Assembly (NCBI GenBank): GCA_014607495.2
Contig: CP053159.1
Span: 8,687,501-8,751,500, forward strand
DNA from: Carposina sasakii
Taxonomy: Eukaryota; Arthropoda; Insecta; Lepidoptera; Carposinidae
Direction: 5' to 3'
DNA length: 64,000 bases
The notes beneath the pieces are model-generated. The model saw only the letters and a list, made by a program, of their open reading frames with translations. It had not been told where the DNA came from and did no database searches. Made by a program: the position numbers and the translations under genes. Positions 53,946-64,000 of the stretch are shown here, piece after piece; positions within the stretch are counted from its first letter, which is position 1; each line of letters starts with the position of its first letter.

Positions 53946-54116
53946 CTAACTAAATATATTGACAATTAAATTCAAATACATTTAAAGTTATATTTAATAG
54001 TACCTATATTCATGTTGTATTGTATTTAATTATTATGTATGTTTAACAGTATTGTTCACATTATCAGCGCATACCAGTTCAATTACTTTAATTCTACAGT
54101 AAATCTATAGTGTCTG

Positions 54117-54335
54117 GTGGGCAGGTTCTCTATATCTAACTTATACATTTCTCGTGTCGCTGTATTTGTTACCAAACTCCTCCGTAACGGCTTGACCGAT
54201 GTTTATGAAATTTTATATGTCATGTACTCAGTAGGTCTAAGAATAGGTTGCAAACTATTTTTTGCACCTCTTCCACGCAATAAGCGACAACTACGCGAGC
54301 GGAGCCGCGTGAAACCGCTATTTAGGATATATATT
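54117..54335 (+). repeat. CTCCGTAACGGCTTGACCGA repeat fragment
   Basis: TTGTTACCAAACTCCTCCGT, AACGGCTTGACCGATGTTTA and CTACGCGAGCGGAGCCGCGT are familiar from an abundant lepidopteran non-coding repeat. The 96-codon frame here is a by-product. Confidence 0.5.
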
Positions 54336-54999
54336 CTCGTTGCGATTCAGTTACACACTGTACCTATAAACACAATGAATCTTACTATGTACTCATATTA
54401 TGAGTAATATATCTTTGATATAGCATTAGGTACTACCTACATTTGAATGACTAACTAAATTGGACCCAGTTATCTAAAAGCATCCGAATAATAATCCAAA
54501 TTAATCTATTATGTTTGTTTGTTCTCTATTAGACTATTACGATCAAATAGACATTGAACAAGTATGTCAACTGGTTCGTTAATAGCATCGTCCTCTGTCA
54601 AGGATTTATTGACCAGTAGACTTATAACGCGGCATGCAATAGCAAAATGATAGCAACAATTTTACAAATATCACCGATTTCTTATAAAAATCGTATTAAA
54701 GAAGCAAAATAATTGTACAAATTGTCGTATTGCTACCGTTTTGCTATTGGAAGATGCATAGTAAGTCTACCGATTGTACACGTTGTTGACTGTTATTGTC
54801 AGTTGGTTGACTAACCTTCAGCGTCTATGAACAGATGTTTCATGAAAATGATCTCTTGTTATAGTCATCATAATCATACTACTGCCGAGTGATTTGTAAC
54901 GTGAATATACATTATATAGTGTTATAGAATATATTGTCATTTAAATATTTTGATTGACAGTAAAATTCATTTTTTTTTAATTTGAAGACACTTTACTTA
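54336..54999. other. AT-rich stretch, nothing recognised
   Basis: No gene, RNA or repeat boundary recognised. Confidence 0.5.
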
Positions 55000-55145
55000 G
55001 TTTTGATAGTGTTGCTGAAAGTACTTGCTAATTTTCTTCTCAATGACACTTCACTGCAATAGTGTTAACAATAATAGCTTTGCCATAAAAGACAACTAGC
55101 TGTAACGGTTTTCCTAGATTTCGTCTTTATTTATTTCGCTATAAA
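55000..55145 (+). repeat. GTTTTGACTGTGTCGCTG repeat, copy 2
   Basis: GTTTTGATAGTGTTGCTGAA, CACTTCACTGCAATAGTGTT and CCTAGATTTCGTCTTTATTT align with 49411-49575. The internal 9-bp hairpin of copy 1 is not preserved. Confidence 0.5.
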
Positions 55146-55837
55146 ACCCTAAAACAGATCCTAACATATCGTAAAAGTCGACTAATAAGTAGAATAGATA
55201 TGACGAATAAAATATTAGAATTTTACAGAATTTGCTTGAGGAGCATTACCACCTAGTTAAAATGGGGTGTGTAATTTGCATAGTTCTGCCCAGTTCTGCC
55301 CAACCTCTCGACACGACGTGACTATACGTATGTTATTTCAACACGAAAACGCCTTCACGATTTATCAACTACAATAAGAACTTTTTTCTGGAACCTCGGT
55401 TTAAAAACGCCGTTTCGACCGTCATTAATGTTCGACCATATATTTTATTGCGCCATTACGTGTTTTCTGTAAAAGGGCTTATTTGTCCAGCAGTGAGTAA
55501 CGGGCTTAAAGCAAACGGGTGCGTTTCTCGAGCGGTCAATTGATTAAACGAAGCAATTAAACAATCAGCAGAATGACGGTATTGTCGCAAACTGCCGACG
55601 TCTGCGCACGCACGCTCGTTAGGCGCTAAGGAGCGCGGTCGCCGCGGTTTCTCGGGTCACACACAACATACTAATCTGGACAAGCTTGGGTAATTGCACG
55701 AAGGTAGAGTTGAGAGCATGGAGCAGATATAGGTACCTAAGACAAGCGGCTTAGACCTATCGCTTCTTAGTGGCAACCCTTTTACACAGGACACTCGGGT
55801 GAGAGATGATGGCATTCGGCTTTTATTTTCTTTGAAT
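55146..55837. other. stretch without recognised genes; CpG-rich patch
   Basis: A CpG-rich patch at 55590-55655 (CTGCGCACGCACGCTCGTTA, GGCGCTAAGGAGCGCGGTCG) could be regulatory. No exon recognised. Confidence 0.4.
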
Positions 55838-55990
55838 GAATGAATGAAAGCTTTATTTGAGACAGAAGTATAACAAAGAATAAAATAAAACATTTACATT
55901 AGAACTTCCTCTAATGTAAATGTTTCATTTTATTATTTGTTTTTTGTCCCAAAATCGGTCCCACCTCAGCTTACTACTGGCTGGAACCAA
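55838..55990 (-). repeat. LINE tail with a long inverted repeat
   Basis: (TGAA)n then AGCTTTATTTGAGACAGAAG suggests an antisense LINE tail. Next to it, 55876-55938 folds back: CATTTACATTAG and CTAATGTAAATG around AACTTCCT, extending with few mismatches into A/T-rich arms. Confidence 0.5.
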
Positions 55991-57776
55991 CCAGCGCTGG
56001 TCTTTGATATGAATATAGAGCTTTATAACAACGATTAATTATAATTAGGCACGCCACAAGGGGGGTTTTATCTACCTATTACACAAGGGAACATAGTTGA
56101 ATGAAATATTACTTAAATTTTCGGGGTGCTGATATGAAATCAGATTTTTTGTATCAGCTTTAGTTTTTGAGATTAAAAAAAAAACTGTTTTTGAAAAAAA
56201 TATATTTTATTTAAAAAAGAACTATCAGGATTTTCTTGTTTGATTTTCACAAGGGCTTTTTTACAGCAGTTCCGCCATCGCTTCCAATATACCCCCCTGT
56301 CCGAAACGATGGAAACGTTCCCCTTGTTCTTCATCAATCACCTTACAGGGAAACTAAATGGCTTGGAGGAAGTACCTTAATGTCATATTGATCCAAGGCT
56401 GGATCACAACATCTCCTCAATGTGCTTCGACAATCTTTCTTGTTTCCCAGAAAATTTTGATACATTTTTCCAGCTTTTTTTCAATATCGTATTTATGAAA
56501 GTTTTCATCCTTCACAACCTTCTTATTTGGGGACTATCCGGCTTTCAGTTTCTCGGTATCAAATTGCTTTTTAAAAAAAAACAATACTCGACTTTGACAA
56601 ATTGTTCACCCAAGTTACGGATATTGTCTAAAGAATGTGCTAATTTTTTCTAACCCAGATATATGATAGTCCTTGTGTAGAAGAAAATTCACCATTTACT
56701 CACATATCAGATTGTGTTCAAAAAAACAGAAGCTATCACTTCTTTGACTTTAAATGTGCATAGGTTAGGGTTAAATCTGAAACAATAAATAAACGTTCTT
56801 TTGGATAATTTAATAATAAAAACCAGGAATCTGACTAAACAAAGTTCCAAAAAAAATGAAAGCAATTTTTCTCTTTTATATGAAATTCTTGTTTCTCGAG
56901 TTAAAAGATTTCTTTGCTTTATCGAGAAGCTAGAATCTCTTTTTTTTAAGCCCAAGGTAACTAAGCTCTTCCTGATTATCAGAAGAAATTGCGGTCCCAC
57001 TTTCGTCACTTGATTTTCTTCTTCCAAGACGTGATCATTTTGTGTAGATGATGAAGCTTGTGGTGCTACGCATCGCAGATAAGGACTGGTCGGGTAAAAT
57101 AACAAGTTAGGGTAAAACATTTGGCCCGGTTTCTTTTGTTAACTTTATATCAACAACGCAAAAATAAAAATCGGATGATTTGAAGGTTCAAATTGGTGCT
57201 TGGTATTCTTTTCCGAACCCATAATCTTAAAGTCGACGCATGACATACCATTTTAGGCACCCAATACTTGTCGCGGGTGTCCAGTCCAAAGTAATCAAAG
57301 TACACCCGTTTTACGAACTCCGACACACTTCTTCTCTTTGAATGTATATTCAAATATGTTACAGAAATGTTGGGATCGTTTTTACTTTTCGTGACGACGA
57401 CATTGTAAAAAAAAATTTTTTTTTAAATTGTACAACTCGTTTGAAAATTAAGTGCAAAACAAAAACCCGTCAAATAGTACTACGGGAGCTTGTAAAACCA
57501 AATGGGGTACCTAAGTTTGAAATTAGCGACCTCGTATTAGTAAACAACATTCAAATGAAAATTATTTTGTTCCCTTGTGTTAAAAATTATATGTTTCATT
57601 GAATATACCCCCCTGAAACGGAGACCAATTAACATGAAAATACATTTTGCTAGTATTAAACTAACTTCAATCTTGCAGCGTAAAAGAATGTGCTAATTTG
57701 ATATATGATAGTGTGTACTTTACTCGATCAAAAAATATCACAAACATAGGTTAGGGTTAAATCTGAAACGTAAATC
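55991..57776. other. low-complexity region with internal direct repeats
   Basis: GAATGTGCTAATTT, GATATATGATAGT and ATAGGTTAGGGTTAAATCTG at 56632-56785 recur in the same order at 57685-57770 with shorter spacing. AATATACCCCCCTG occurs at 56287 and 57602. Frames here (for example 56707-57120 minus) have strongly biased composition and no recognisable domain. Confidence 0.5.
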
Positions 57777-58625
57777 CCAACTAATATTATAAATGCGATA
57801 ATCTCTGTCTGTCTGTCTGTTACGCTTTCCCGCTTAAACCTAACCGATTTTGATGAAATTTGGTACAACAATCTTTAGCCCTGAGACAGAACATAACTTT
57901 TTATTTCGAAAAAAAGGGATGAAGGGGTTAAATAGAGGTTGAAAGTTTGTATGGGATTTCTTAATTTTAAAAGAAAAACCATGAAACTTTATTATTAAAG
58001 AAATTAAACATTTGTTCTAGCATTTTTGAAATTTCGACCAGAAGGGGTGAAATAAGGGTTAATATTATAAATGCGAAAGTTTGTAAGTATGGATGGATGG
58101 ATGTTTGTTACTCTTTCACGTAAAAACGGCTGGACGATTTTAATAAAATTTGGTATAGAGTTAGCTGACACCCTGGATTAACACATAGGCTATTTATATC
58201 CCGGGATTTTTTTTTATCCAACTAATATTATAAATGAGTAACTCTGTGTCTGTCTGTTACGCTTTCCCGCTTAAACCTCGCACTGATGAAATTTGGTACA
58301 GACAATTTAGACCCTAACAGAACATAGGCTACTTTTTATTTCGAAAAAAAAGGGATAAGGGGTTGAAATAGATTGAAAGTTTGTATGGGATTTCTATTTT
58401 AAAAGATAAAACGAAACTTTATATTTAAGACTTGATAAGAAATAAATTGTTGATTTTTGAAATTTCGACCAGCTAAGGGGTGAAATAAGGGTTGAAAGTT
58501 ATTTATAAATGGAAAGTTTGTAAGTAGATATGGATGTGTTACTCTTTCACGAAAAACGGCTGGAGCGATTTAATAAAATTTATAGAACAACCCTGGATTA
58601 AATAGGCTACTTTATATCCCGTGTT
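57777..58625 (+). repeat. tandem pair of Helitron-like dimers
   Basis: Unit 1 (57777-58217) starts CCAACTAATATTATAAATGC and contains a second start TAATATTATAAATGCGAAAG at 58053, leading to ACTCTTTCACGTAAAAACGG and CACCCTGGATTAACACATAG. Unit 2 (58218-58625) repeats the same order with many short missing pieces. Each unit is itself a fusion of two related subunits. Confidence 0.7.
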
Positions 58626-59680
58626 TTATTACTTTTGTTTTTTCGTATAATAATAAATCCTTTCCACTTATATGCAAATATCTAATAACTAAAATTTGTC
58701 ACTCAAATATCGAAAAATCATAACTTTAGTAAAAATCGGACAAAATTAATAGTTGAGTAAGTATTTTATTTCTTCTCTCAAATCTGAACTTTAATAGTGT
58801 TTGACAAAATGTACTACTTGTAAGGTACCTAAGTTTTGTAATTAAATGAAAATTACAAAGTTTCATTGAACGGATTAACATGAAAATTTTAATTAATTTT
58901 AGCGTAACACTGCTCCGAATAAAAATAATCTCATTATAATAATCAAGCAGATAAAGATTTATTTGTTCGAAATATTGTTAATTAAATTAATGGAGTTAAC
59001 CGTGACGATTTCGTAAAAACTATCTTTATAATTAAATAAAGATTCTATGCGGCATTAAATTGTTGAACTTTATTTTATTTAGGTAAGTAGATAATGTGGA
59101 ATTTTAATTTTAGAACAAAAAATAAATTGTTTTATTACTCGTATACCTACTTACCTAATGTCACTCAACTGTTTAAATAAATGTAAGCTTCAAATAGAGT
59201 ACTTTTAGGGTATGACGTATCACCACACCGCAATAAGAACGTACGGAATAAATCACAATACAAAATAATCGGATCGTGCCAGTAGGTGTTGTTTTATATA
59301 AAATCATACAATGTCTTTGCTCCCTGGGTAGTATCAGTGGGCAGAGTCCTTTAGGCACATTCTGTCACCTCTTATTCTCTATCGGTATTATTTGAAGTGC
59401 AGTAAGCGAGATATGTATATGGTTCAATAGCCCGACCATTAAAATCTAACCTAGGATATAAAGAGTATTAAGCTTGGGTTAAAGCGTGGTGCAAATTCGC
59501 GCGGGGTCCGCAGTGGACACCCGTAGCTGGACATGCATACATATTTTACGCTATGGTTTTACGTGTGCATTCGGACCCGTGTGAGTAGCGAGTAAATCAT
59601 ATCCGTACAGCAGTGGGGCTCCAGCTCTATGCAAGTTGGTCTATAAACGAGCAAAGGGATTATCTGAGTATGTGTATATT
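58626..59680. other. AT-rich stretch with a shrunken repeat
   Basis: GTACTACTTGTAAGGTACCT, AATTAAATGAAAATTA, TTTCATTGAA and TTAACATGAAAAT (58811-58890) reproduce in order, with gaps, words of 57475-57640. No gene. Confidence 0.45.
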
Positions 59681-60030
59681 TTTTCCATTTCTTTATTAAT
59701 AATTTTATAATATATAATATCTTGACTAAGATAAAAACACTTCTCCATAATATAGTCCGTTAGGATATGGTTGATCGTTTCATCATTAAAACATTGTGCT
59801 GAGGGATTCAGCTTTGTTTGCCGAGTTTTGGCTTATGTATAGCTATCGGGATGAAAAATAACGTTTCCAATAATGTAATTTCAAAAAGAGATGGTAAAAT
59901 TCGTCATTCGAGTAATTGACCCGGTGGCTCAGTGGTAAGAGCACTGGCACGCGGAATGCAGAGGTCGTGGGTTCGATTCCCACCCGGGTGAGGAATTTTT
60001 TCCATTTCTTTATTAATAATTTTATAGTAA
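59681..60030 (+). repeat. tRNA-like composite repeat, copy 2
   Basis: TTTCCATTTCTTTATTAATA at 59685 is a lone tail. After unrelated sequence the full unit starts near 59842 (GGGATGAAAAATAACGTTTC), with the tRNA-like core at 59918-59991 (GACCCGGTGGCTCAGTGGTA, GTGGGTTCGATTCCCACCCG), and ends with a second identical tail (59998-60030). The T stem pairs perfectly over five bases; the anticodon arm is poor. Same architecture as 25741-25960. Confidence 0.7.
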
Positions 60031-60083
60031 GTTTATGTTGGCTAGCTCCACAATCTTACTGCCTGCGGTTGGCCATCGTACAA

Positions 60084-60198
60084 CTGACTCTCGTCAGAGC
60101 CATAGAGGAATAAGGTTATTCTTGCCATAGATTTTCTGTAAATCTATTATTCCTGCCATAGATTTAATAAAAATCTCTGATTCCTGCATACTTTATGC
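60084..60198. repeat. small hairpin cluster upstream of the LINE
   Basis: Hairpins CTGAC/GTCAG (60084-60097), ATAGATTT/AAATCTAT (60127-60147), AGATTT/AAATCT (60160-60176) and GCATA/TATGC (60186-60198) follow each other, separated by variants of ATTCCTGCC. The linker is conserved while stems differ. It may be part of the LINE 5' region. Confidence 0.5.
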
Positions 60199-60434
60199 TC
60201 TCGTCAGACTGCATAATACCATATTTCTCTTGATACTGCTGACTCATCCGTCTGCGCCCGTTGTTATGGGAAGACCTTTCGACACTTACGGTACGAGTAT
60301 GGTTGCACTTTAAAGATGTAGTTGTTAATTTATCCGTTGTTTTAATTGTAGGTTCTTTATAATTTCGAATTAATATATTAGTTTTTAGGGATTGAGGCCC
60401 ACATGGTAGAGGTAGATATAAGAATACCTTCAAG

Positions 60435-60926
60435 AAAGGTATTAGGGTTAGAGTATGTGACCATCCAATATGTGAACCTGTTGAGCAAATGTGGCTTAAA
60501 GTTAATATCAGTGGCAATAGATTTATAATAGGCACAGCGTACAGGCCACCAAAGCTTAATGTTGATATATTTCTAAACGCTCTAACCGATACAGTGGCTT
60601 CATTAGGTCATTGTGATAATTTAGTATTAGTTGGCGATTTCAATATCGATCTTTTGAAATTAAACTGTAATAATTGTACAAAATTCACAAATTTTATTAA
60701 CATATTAAATTTACAACAGGTAGTATCAACTCCTACTAATTTTACGGATAATTCAGAAACCTTAATAGATGTAGTATGTACAGATACTCCAGTTCGTAGC
60801 GTTGTTACTGATGTTATAGGTAGTAAGTTAACAAACCATGCTTTTGTGGTTTGCGAGTTGAATATAAAAAACCTAAAATATCGCCAAGACATGTTACTTT
60901 CAGACCGCTTAAACACATTGACATGA
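60435..60926 (+). pseudogene. LINE endonuclease domain (partial)
   Basis: Nicks target DNA for LINE insertion. IIGTAYRPP, VLVGDFNIDLL (catalytic GDFN) and LIDVVCTD are well kept. The final S-D-H motif reads LTNHAFV, so the catalytic Asp has become Asn. The N-terminal third is absent or lies beyond an in-frame stop near 60390. The frame runs out at 60926, and the protein continues in the next frame from about 60850. Confidence 0.8.
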
Positions 60927-61321
60927 ATTTATTTAACGAAGACCTTAAAAATATGCCATGGTTTAAAGTTAAAGAATGTTATGACGTGGACAATATGGTG
61001 TACTCATTTGATACACTTCTATTAAATGTATTACATGTTCATGCTCCCAATAAATCTATCGTAATAAAAACTAAATCTTTTCCCTGGATCACAGATAATG
61101 TAAAACTTATGATGAGACTAAGGAATGAAGCCCATATGAGATACATTAGAACAAGACAAAATACTCACAAAAATTATTATAAACAACTGAAAAGCCTCGT
61201 TAACTCTGCTCTTTACTCCGAAAAACGAGCATACTTTAACTTTCATATTAATCAGCATAGTAATGATTCCAGAACACTTTGGAAAAATCTAAAAAAAAAA
61301 TGTTCTTCCACCCAAGGCTGA
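60851..61321 (+). pseudogene. LINE linker between endonuclease and RT
   Basis: 156 codons of basic, helix-rich sequence (WITDNVKLMMRLRNEAHMRY, LYSEKRAYFNFHI, LWKNLKKK), the usual spacer between endonuclease and RT in this LINE group. The first ~20 residues overlap the previous frame. An A9 run near 61290 is a likely slippage site. Confidence 0.75.
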
Positions 61322-61541
61322 TAAGTCTCTTCCTTCCCATCTTTGCTCTCCTGAAGCTTTAAATAGAGAATTTGTCACCCTTCCAGGTAATAATTGTATT
61401 AGTTTATCAAATCTTACATTTTTCGAATTTCAAAGATTTCAAAGGTTCTTCAATATTCTGTCTTTATATGTTAGGCGACAAGATATTTCTAATATTATAA
61501 ATTCTCTTAAGTCCAACGCCCAAGGTGTTGACAAAATTTCC

Positions 61542-61799
61542 TTGGACATGATTTTGCTGACCTTACCTAATTCATTAGATGCAATAACCTCCATAGTCAA
61601 TAGATCCATTATCACTAGTGCCTTCCCGAAAGCATGGAAAACCGCTTTAATTCGACCCATTCCTAAAAACATAAATCCGTCAAGTTTCAAAGATCTTAGG
61701 CCTATCAGTATTCTACCGTGTTTATCCAAAGTAATGGAAAGAGTCATCTATCTGCAGCTTGTTAGGTTTTTAGAGCAAAATTATATATTAACTATATGA
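61542..61799 (+). pseudogene. LINE reverse transcriptase, fingers part
   Basis: WKTALIRPIPK and SFKDLRPISILPCLSKVMER are RT motifs 0-2. The frame ends at TGA 61797, and SGFRKNRSTATALLDV continues in another frame at 61803-61860. Confidence 0.85.
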
Positions 61800-61866
61800 A
61801 CTACAGTCTGGTTTTCGAAAAAACAGGAGCACAGCAACCGCCCTATTAGATGTAACCAACAATATC

Positions 61867-62208
61867 TTGGAATCTCAAGATATTGGTAAGGCTACTATTT
61901 TGGTTTTTCTCAATTTGTCGCGTACTTTTGAGACTATTAAGCTGTTCTATGGATTTGACCCACCCACAATTAAATGGTTTGATAGTTATTTAAGTCACCG
62001 TAATCAATTTGTTCAAATTGAAAATCCTATTGGTACAGTAGTCTCTTCCTCTATTGCCTCTACCAACCGAGGTGTACCCCGGGGATCAATTCTGGGACCC
62101 TTGCTTTTCATCCTCTATACCGCTGACATCACGAACTCCATAAAAAATTGTAAATTTCACCTTTATGCGGATGACTTGCAATTATATCTATCTTGTAAAC
62201 CTTACTGA
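61867..62208 (+). pseudogene. LINE reverse transcriptase, palm part with YADD
   Basis: YADD (62164-62175) and GVPRGSILGPLLF are intact. The first catalytic motif reads FLNLSRTFETI, with Asn and Glu where Asp residues are expected, so polymerase activity is lost. A short internal deletion follows between FETI and YGFDPPTIKWF. After YADD the frame shifts again, and DEWSNSNSLVFNPSKTKFMI lies in the next frame (to 62330). Confidence 0.85.
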
Positions 62209-62365
62209 ATTAGACGGTGCCATAGCAATGATAAATGAGGACTTGGCTAGGATTGATGAATGGTCAAATAGTAACAGTCTGGTGTTCAATCCTAGTAAGA
62301 CGAAATTCATGATCTTAGGTTCAAAATAACAAATCTTAAAAGTATCTTCAAAGAACCCGTGTCTG

Positions 62366-62635
62366 ATGGTAAAGGGTCAAACAATTTGTTCTTCACCCGT
62401 AGCTCGTAATCTAGGTCTCATTATGGACTCTGAACTTAGGTTTGAAGCACACATACTGGAACTGGTTCGCAACTGTTTTTATCGTTTGAAAGTTTTATAT
62501 ACCGTTCGTAGTTATTTATCAGTTGATCTTTGCATTCGGCTTGTGGACTCGCTAATATTGTCAAAGTTTAATTATGAGGATGCTGTGTATGGGCCAATGC
62601 TTCTAGCGAAGACAAAAAATCTTTTAATCTTTTAA
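62366..62635 (+). pseudogene. LINE RT thumb region
   Basis: NLGLIMDSELRFEAHI and CIRLVDSLILSKFNYEDAVY fit the conserved segment after the RT palm in Jockey/CR1-like proteins. It is separated by stops from the neighbouring frames. Confidence 0.75.
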
Positions 62636-62684
62636 TATACCACCTAGGAGTCATGTTTCGCCTTACCTGAATAACGCCAAAGTT

Positions 62685-62990
62685 TTGAACATGTCCTCAA
62701 GGAGATCTTTTCACTACGCATCCCTATTATTTGGCATAATTAATAACCGTTCACCATCATATTTATACAGTAAACTTTCCTGGTCTTCATCTATTCGTCT
62801 TGCTCGCCTCGCTATTCCTCCACACAGTACAACAGCTTTTAAGGGTAGTTTTAAATATATTGCATCAAAAATATGGAATTATATACCTCCCCCAATGCGT
62901 TACCTTCCCAATATAAATATTTTTAAGAAACATTTTAAGGGATTAATTTTTGACTTGCAACTCTCTGGTTTAACGTTCTCTGGCTCGTAA
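62685..62990 (+). pseudogene. LINE C-terminal domain
   Basis: RRSFHYASLLFGIINNRSPS, SIRLARLAIPPHSTTAFKGS and KIWNYIPPPMR match the ending of this LINE group, where the stop codon at 62988 is probably the natural one. Confidence 0.75.
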
Positions 62991-63231
62991 TATCTACTTA
63001 CTCTCTTTCACACACTCAATTCGATTATATTTGTTTTATTATTTTATAATGTAGGTAATCTGGAACACCAATATACGGGTCCAGCTGAAAACCAGCGCTG
63101 CAGGCCATCTGTTTTGGTCTGCAGCTGTATGCTGAGCTGGGTCCATTTCAGCATAATTATGTTTTTCTGTTTGGCTGTATTGTAAAACATTTTTGAATGC
63201 TGAATAAACAATTTCTTTCTTTCTTTCTTTC

Positions 63232-64000
63232 TCCACATAATAATTTTAGAAAAATAATACATATAAAAGAATATAGGTAACAAAATTAGGTGATGGCAGA
63301 GCTCTCAGAAATATAAAACTCCAGAACGTAAGCCAACCACCACGGAGAAACTTTAACCCCTACGCCGGATTCCGAGAGCGTTAAAATAATTTTAATTATT
63401 ATAAATTTTCTTATTTTGCCGAGTTGTAGGTAAACCAGTTAACCACTCATATAAACGAAAAGTTTTCGTGGTCTCAATATGTACAATACGATTCTCTTTC
63501 TATTTCTAAACCAACGGAGTAGGGTCGACCGCATGAAATAAACTTATATTATTCGCACTTTAATAATGGATAAATATAGGTTTAATGATTACTTTACTAT
63601 AAATTACTTAAAGCGATATCTAGTAGAAACAAGGGGAGAGAGAAGAGAGTTTTGCTTCCAGTTGATGGATGTGATGAAGACTCGAGCTGCCGAACGCCTG
63701 TCAAATGTAATCATAGAGAAAAGCGCTAATTCATGATAGCAATGAAGGTGTCAATCCAAAATCGTTGGTTACTACTTGGTTATAGCATTTGGAAATACAG
63801 TGCGGCAAGTAATCTGTTGATCAAATGTTTAGGTATATGGGATATGGACAATATAACCTACCCAGTCGGGTGTAAGTAAAGTAATCTTCTTTCAGATCTA
63901 AATCAAGTAGAGACATTGGTCAGTGCTATTACACTTTTGGCGATATTGCAACGTACGGTTATAAAAGTCTTTATTATTTTCTCATGTTACTATAAATAAT
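63232..64000. other. AT-rich stretch, nothing recognised
   Basis: No gene or RNA recognised. The slightly GC-richer part at 63285-63380 (CCACCACGGAGAAACTTTAA) matches nothing else in the window. Confidence 0.45.

Larger units (their letters stand above)
60380..63231 (+). mobile_element. 5'-truncated LINE, multiply frameshifted, (TTTC)n tail
   Basis: Contains, in order, the C-terminal two thirds of an APE-type endonuclease (to ~60890), a linker (60900-61320), a reverse transcriptase (61440-62640), a C-terminal domain (62685-62990) and a 3' UTR ending TGCTGAATAAACAATTTC plus (TTTC)n at 63217-63231. Motifs and the simple-repeat tail fit the Jockey/CR1 group; the clade is not certain. At least five frame changes and an early stop make it dead. 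Confidence 0.85.

Noticed and set aside
56707..57120. 137-codon minus frame in the 56-57 kb region
   Set aside because: Composition is biased (Phe/Leu/Lys), no domain is recognisable, and the region contains internal direct repeats, so a real gene is unlikely.
59918..59991. Genuine tRNA gene
   Set aside because: Good D and T arms, but the anticodon arm does not fold into a 5-bp stem with 7-nt loop; it belongs to the same repeat family.

Overview
This window is AT-rich nuclear DNA of an insect, most likely a moth or butterfly (Lepidoptera). The inference rests on repeat types I recognise as typical of lepidopteran genomes: SINE-like units ending in (TGATGA)n with a tail containing CCAGCAGTGGACT, tRNA-headed SINEs, 'ATTATAAATGCG' Helitron-like pieces, and GGGTTCCGTACC-type repeats. 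A short run of the insect telomere motif TTAGG also occurs inside a transposon. I found no host protein gene I can name. Nearly every supported feature is a mobile element or a relic, so the window looks intergenic or like the inside of a very long intron.

Layout. 1-11 kb: scattered MITEs, SINE-like units, Helitron-like scraps, one perfect 30-bp hairpin and a possible small exon. 11.3-15.8 kb: a scrambled, minus-strand Gypsy/Ty3-type LTR retrotransposon relic (gag, zinc knuckle, two protease cores, RT fragment, integrase C-terminus). It contains two arrays of small hairpins whose stems differ from unit to unit while the loops stay similar. 15.8-34 kb: sparse DNA with foldback MITEs, SINEs and a tRNA-like composite repeat. 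34.42-37.02 kb: a complete pogo/Tigger-type DNA transposon with perfect 26-bp inverted ends, TA target duplication and a long intact transposase ORF. 37.21-42.16 kb: a complete hAT transposon with 8-bp target duplication and a transposase broken by one extra base. 42-49 kb: SINEs and other repeats. 49.9-53.9 kb: two inverted copies of an ~830-bp non-autonomous element with 4-bp target duplications and triple palindromic boxes at each end. 54-59 kb: low-complexity and duplicated Helitron-like repeats. 59.7-63.2 kb: a tRNA-like repeat followed by a multiply frameshifted LINE (endonuclease plus reverse transcriptase) ending in a (TTTC)n tail.

How they relate. Two near-intact cut-and-paste transposons sit less than 200 bp apart, each with clean termini and exact target duplications, which suggests fairly recent activity. 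The LTR element and the LINE are dead. Several repeat pairs (11.3 vs 12.4 kb, 12.2 vs 15.4 kb, 57.8 vs 58.2 kb) differ mostly by short missing segments rather than base changes. The strongest candidates for undescribed biology are the hairpin arrays, the slippery A-tract joining the pogo transposase to an out-of-frame PHD-like finger, and the 4-bp-TSD palindromic-box element family.
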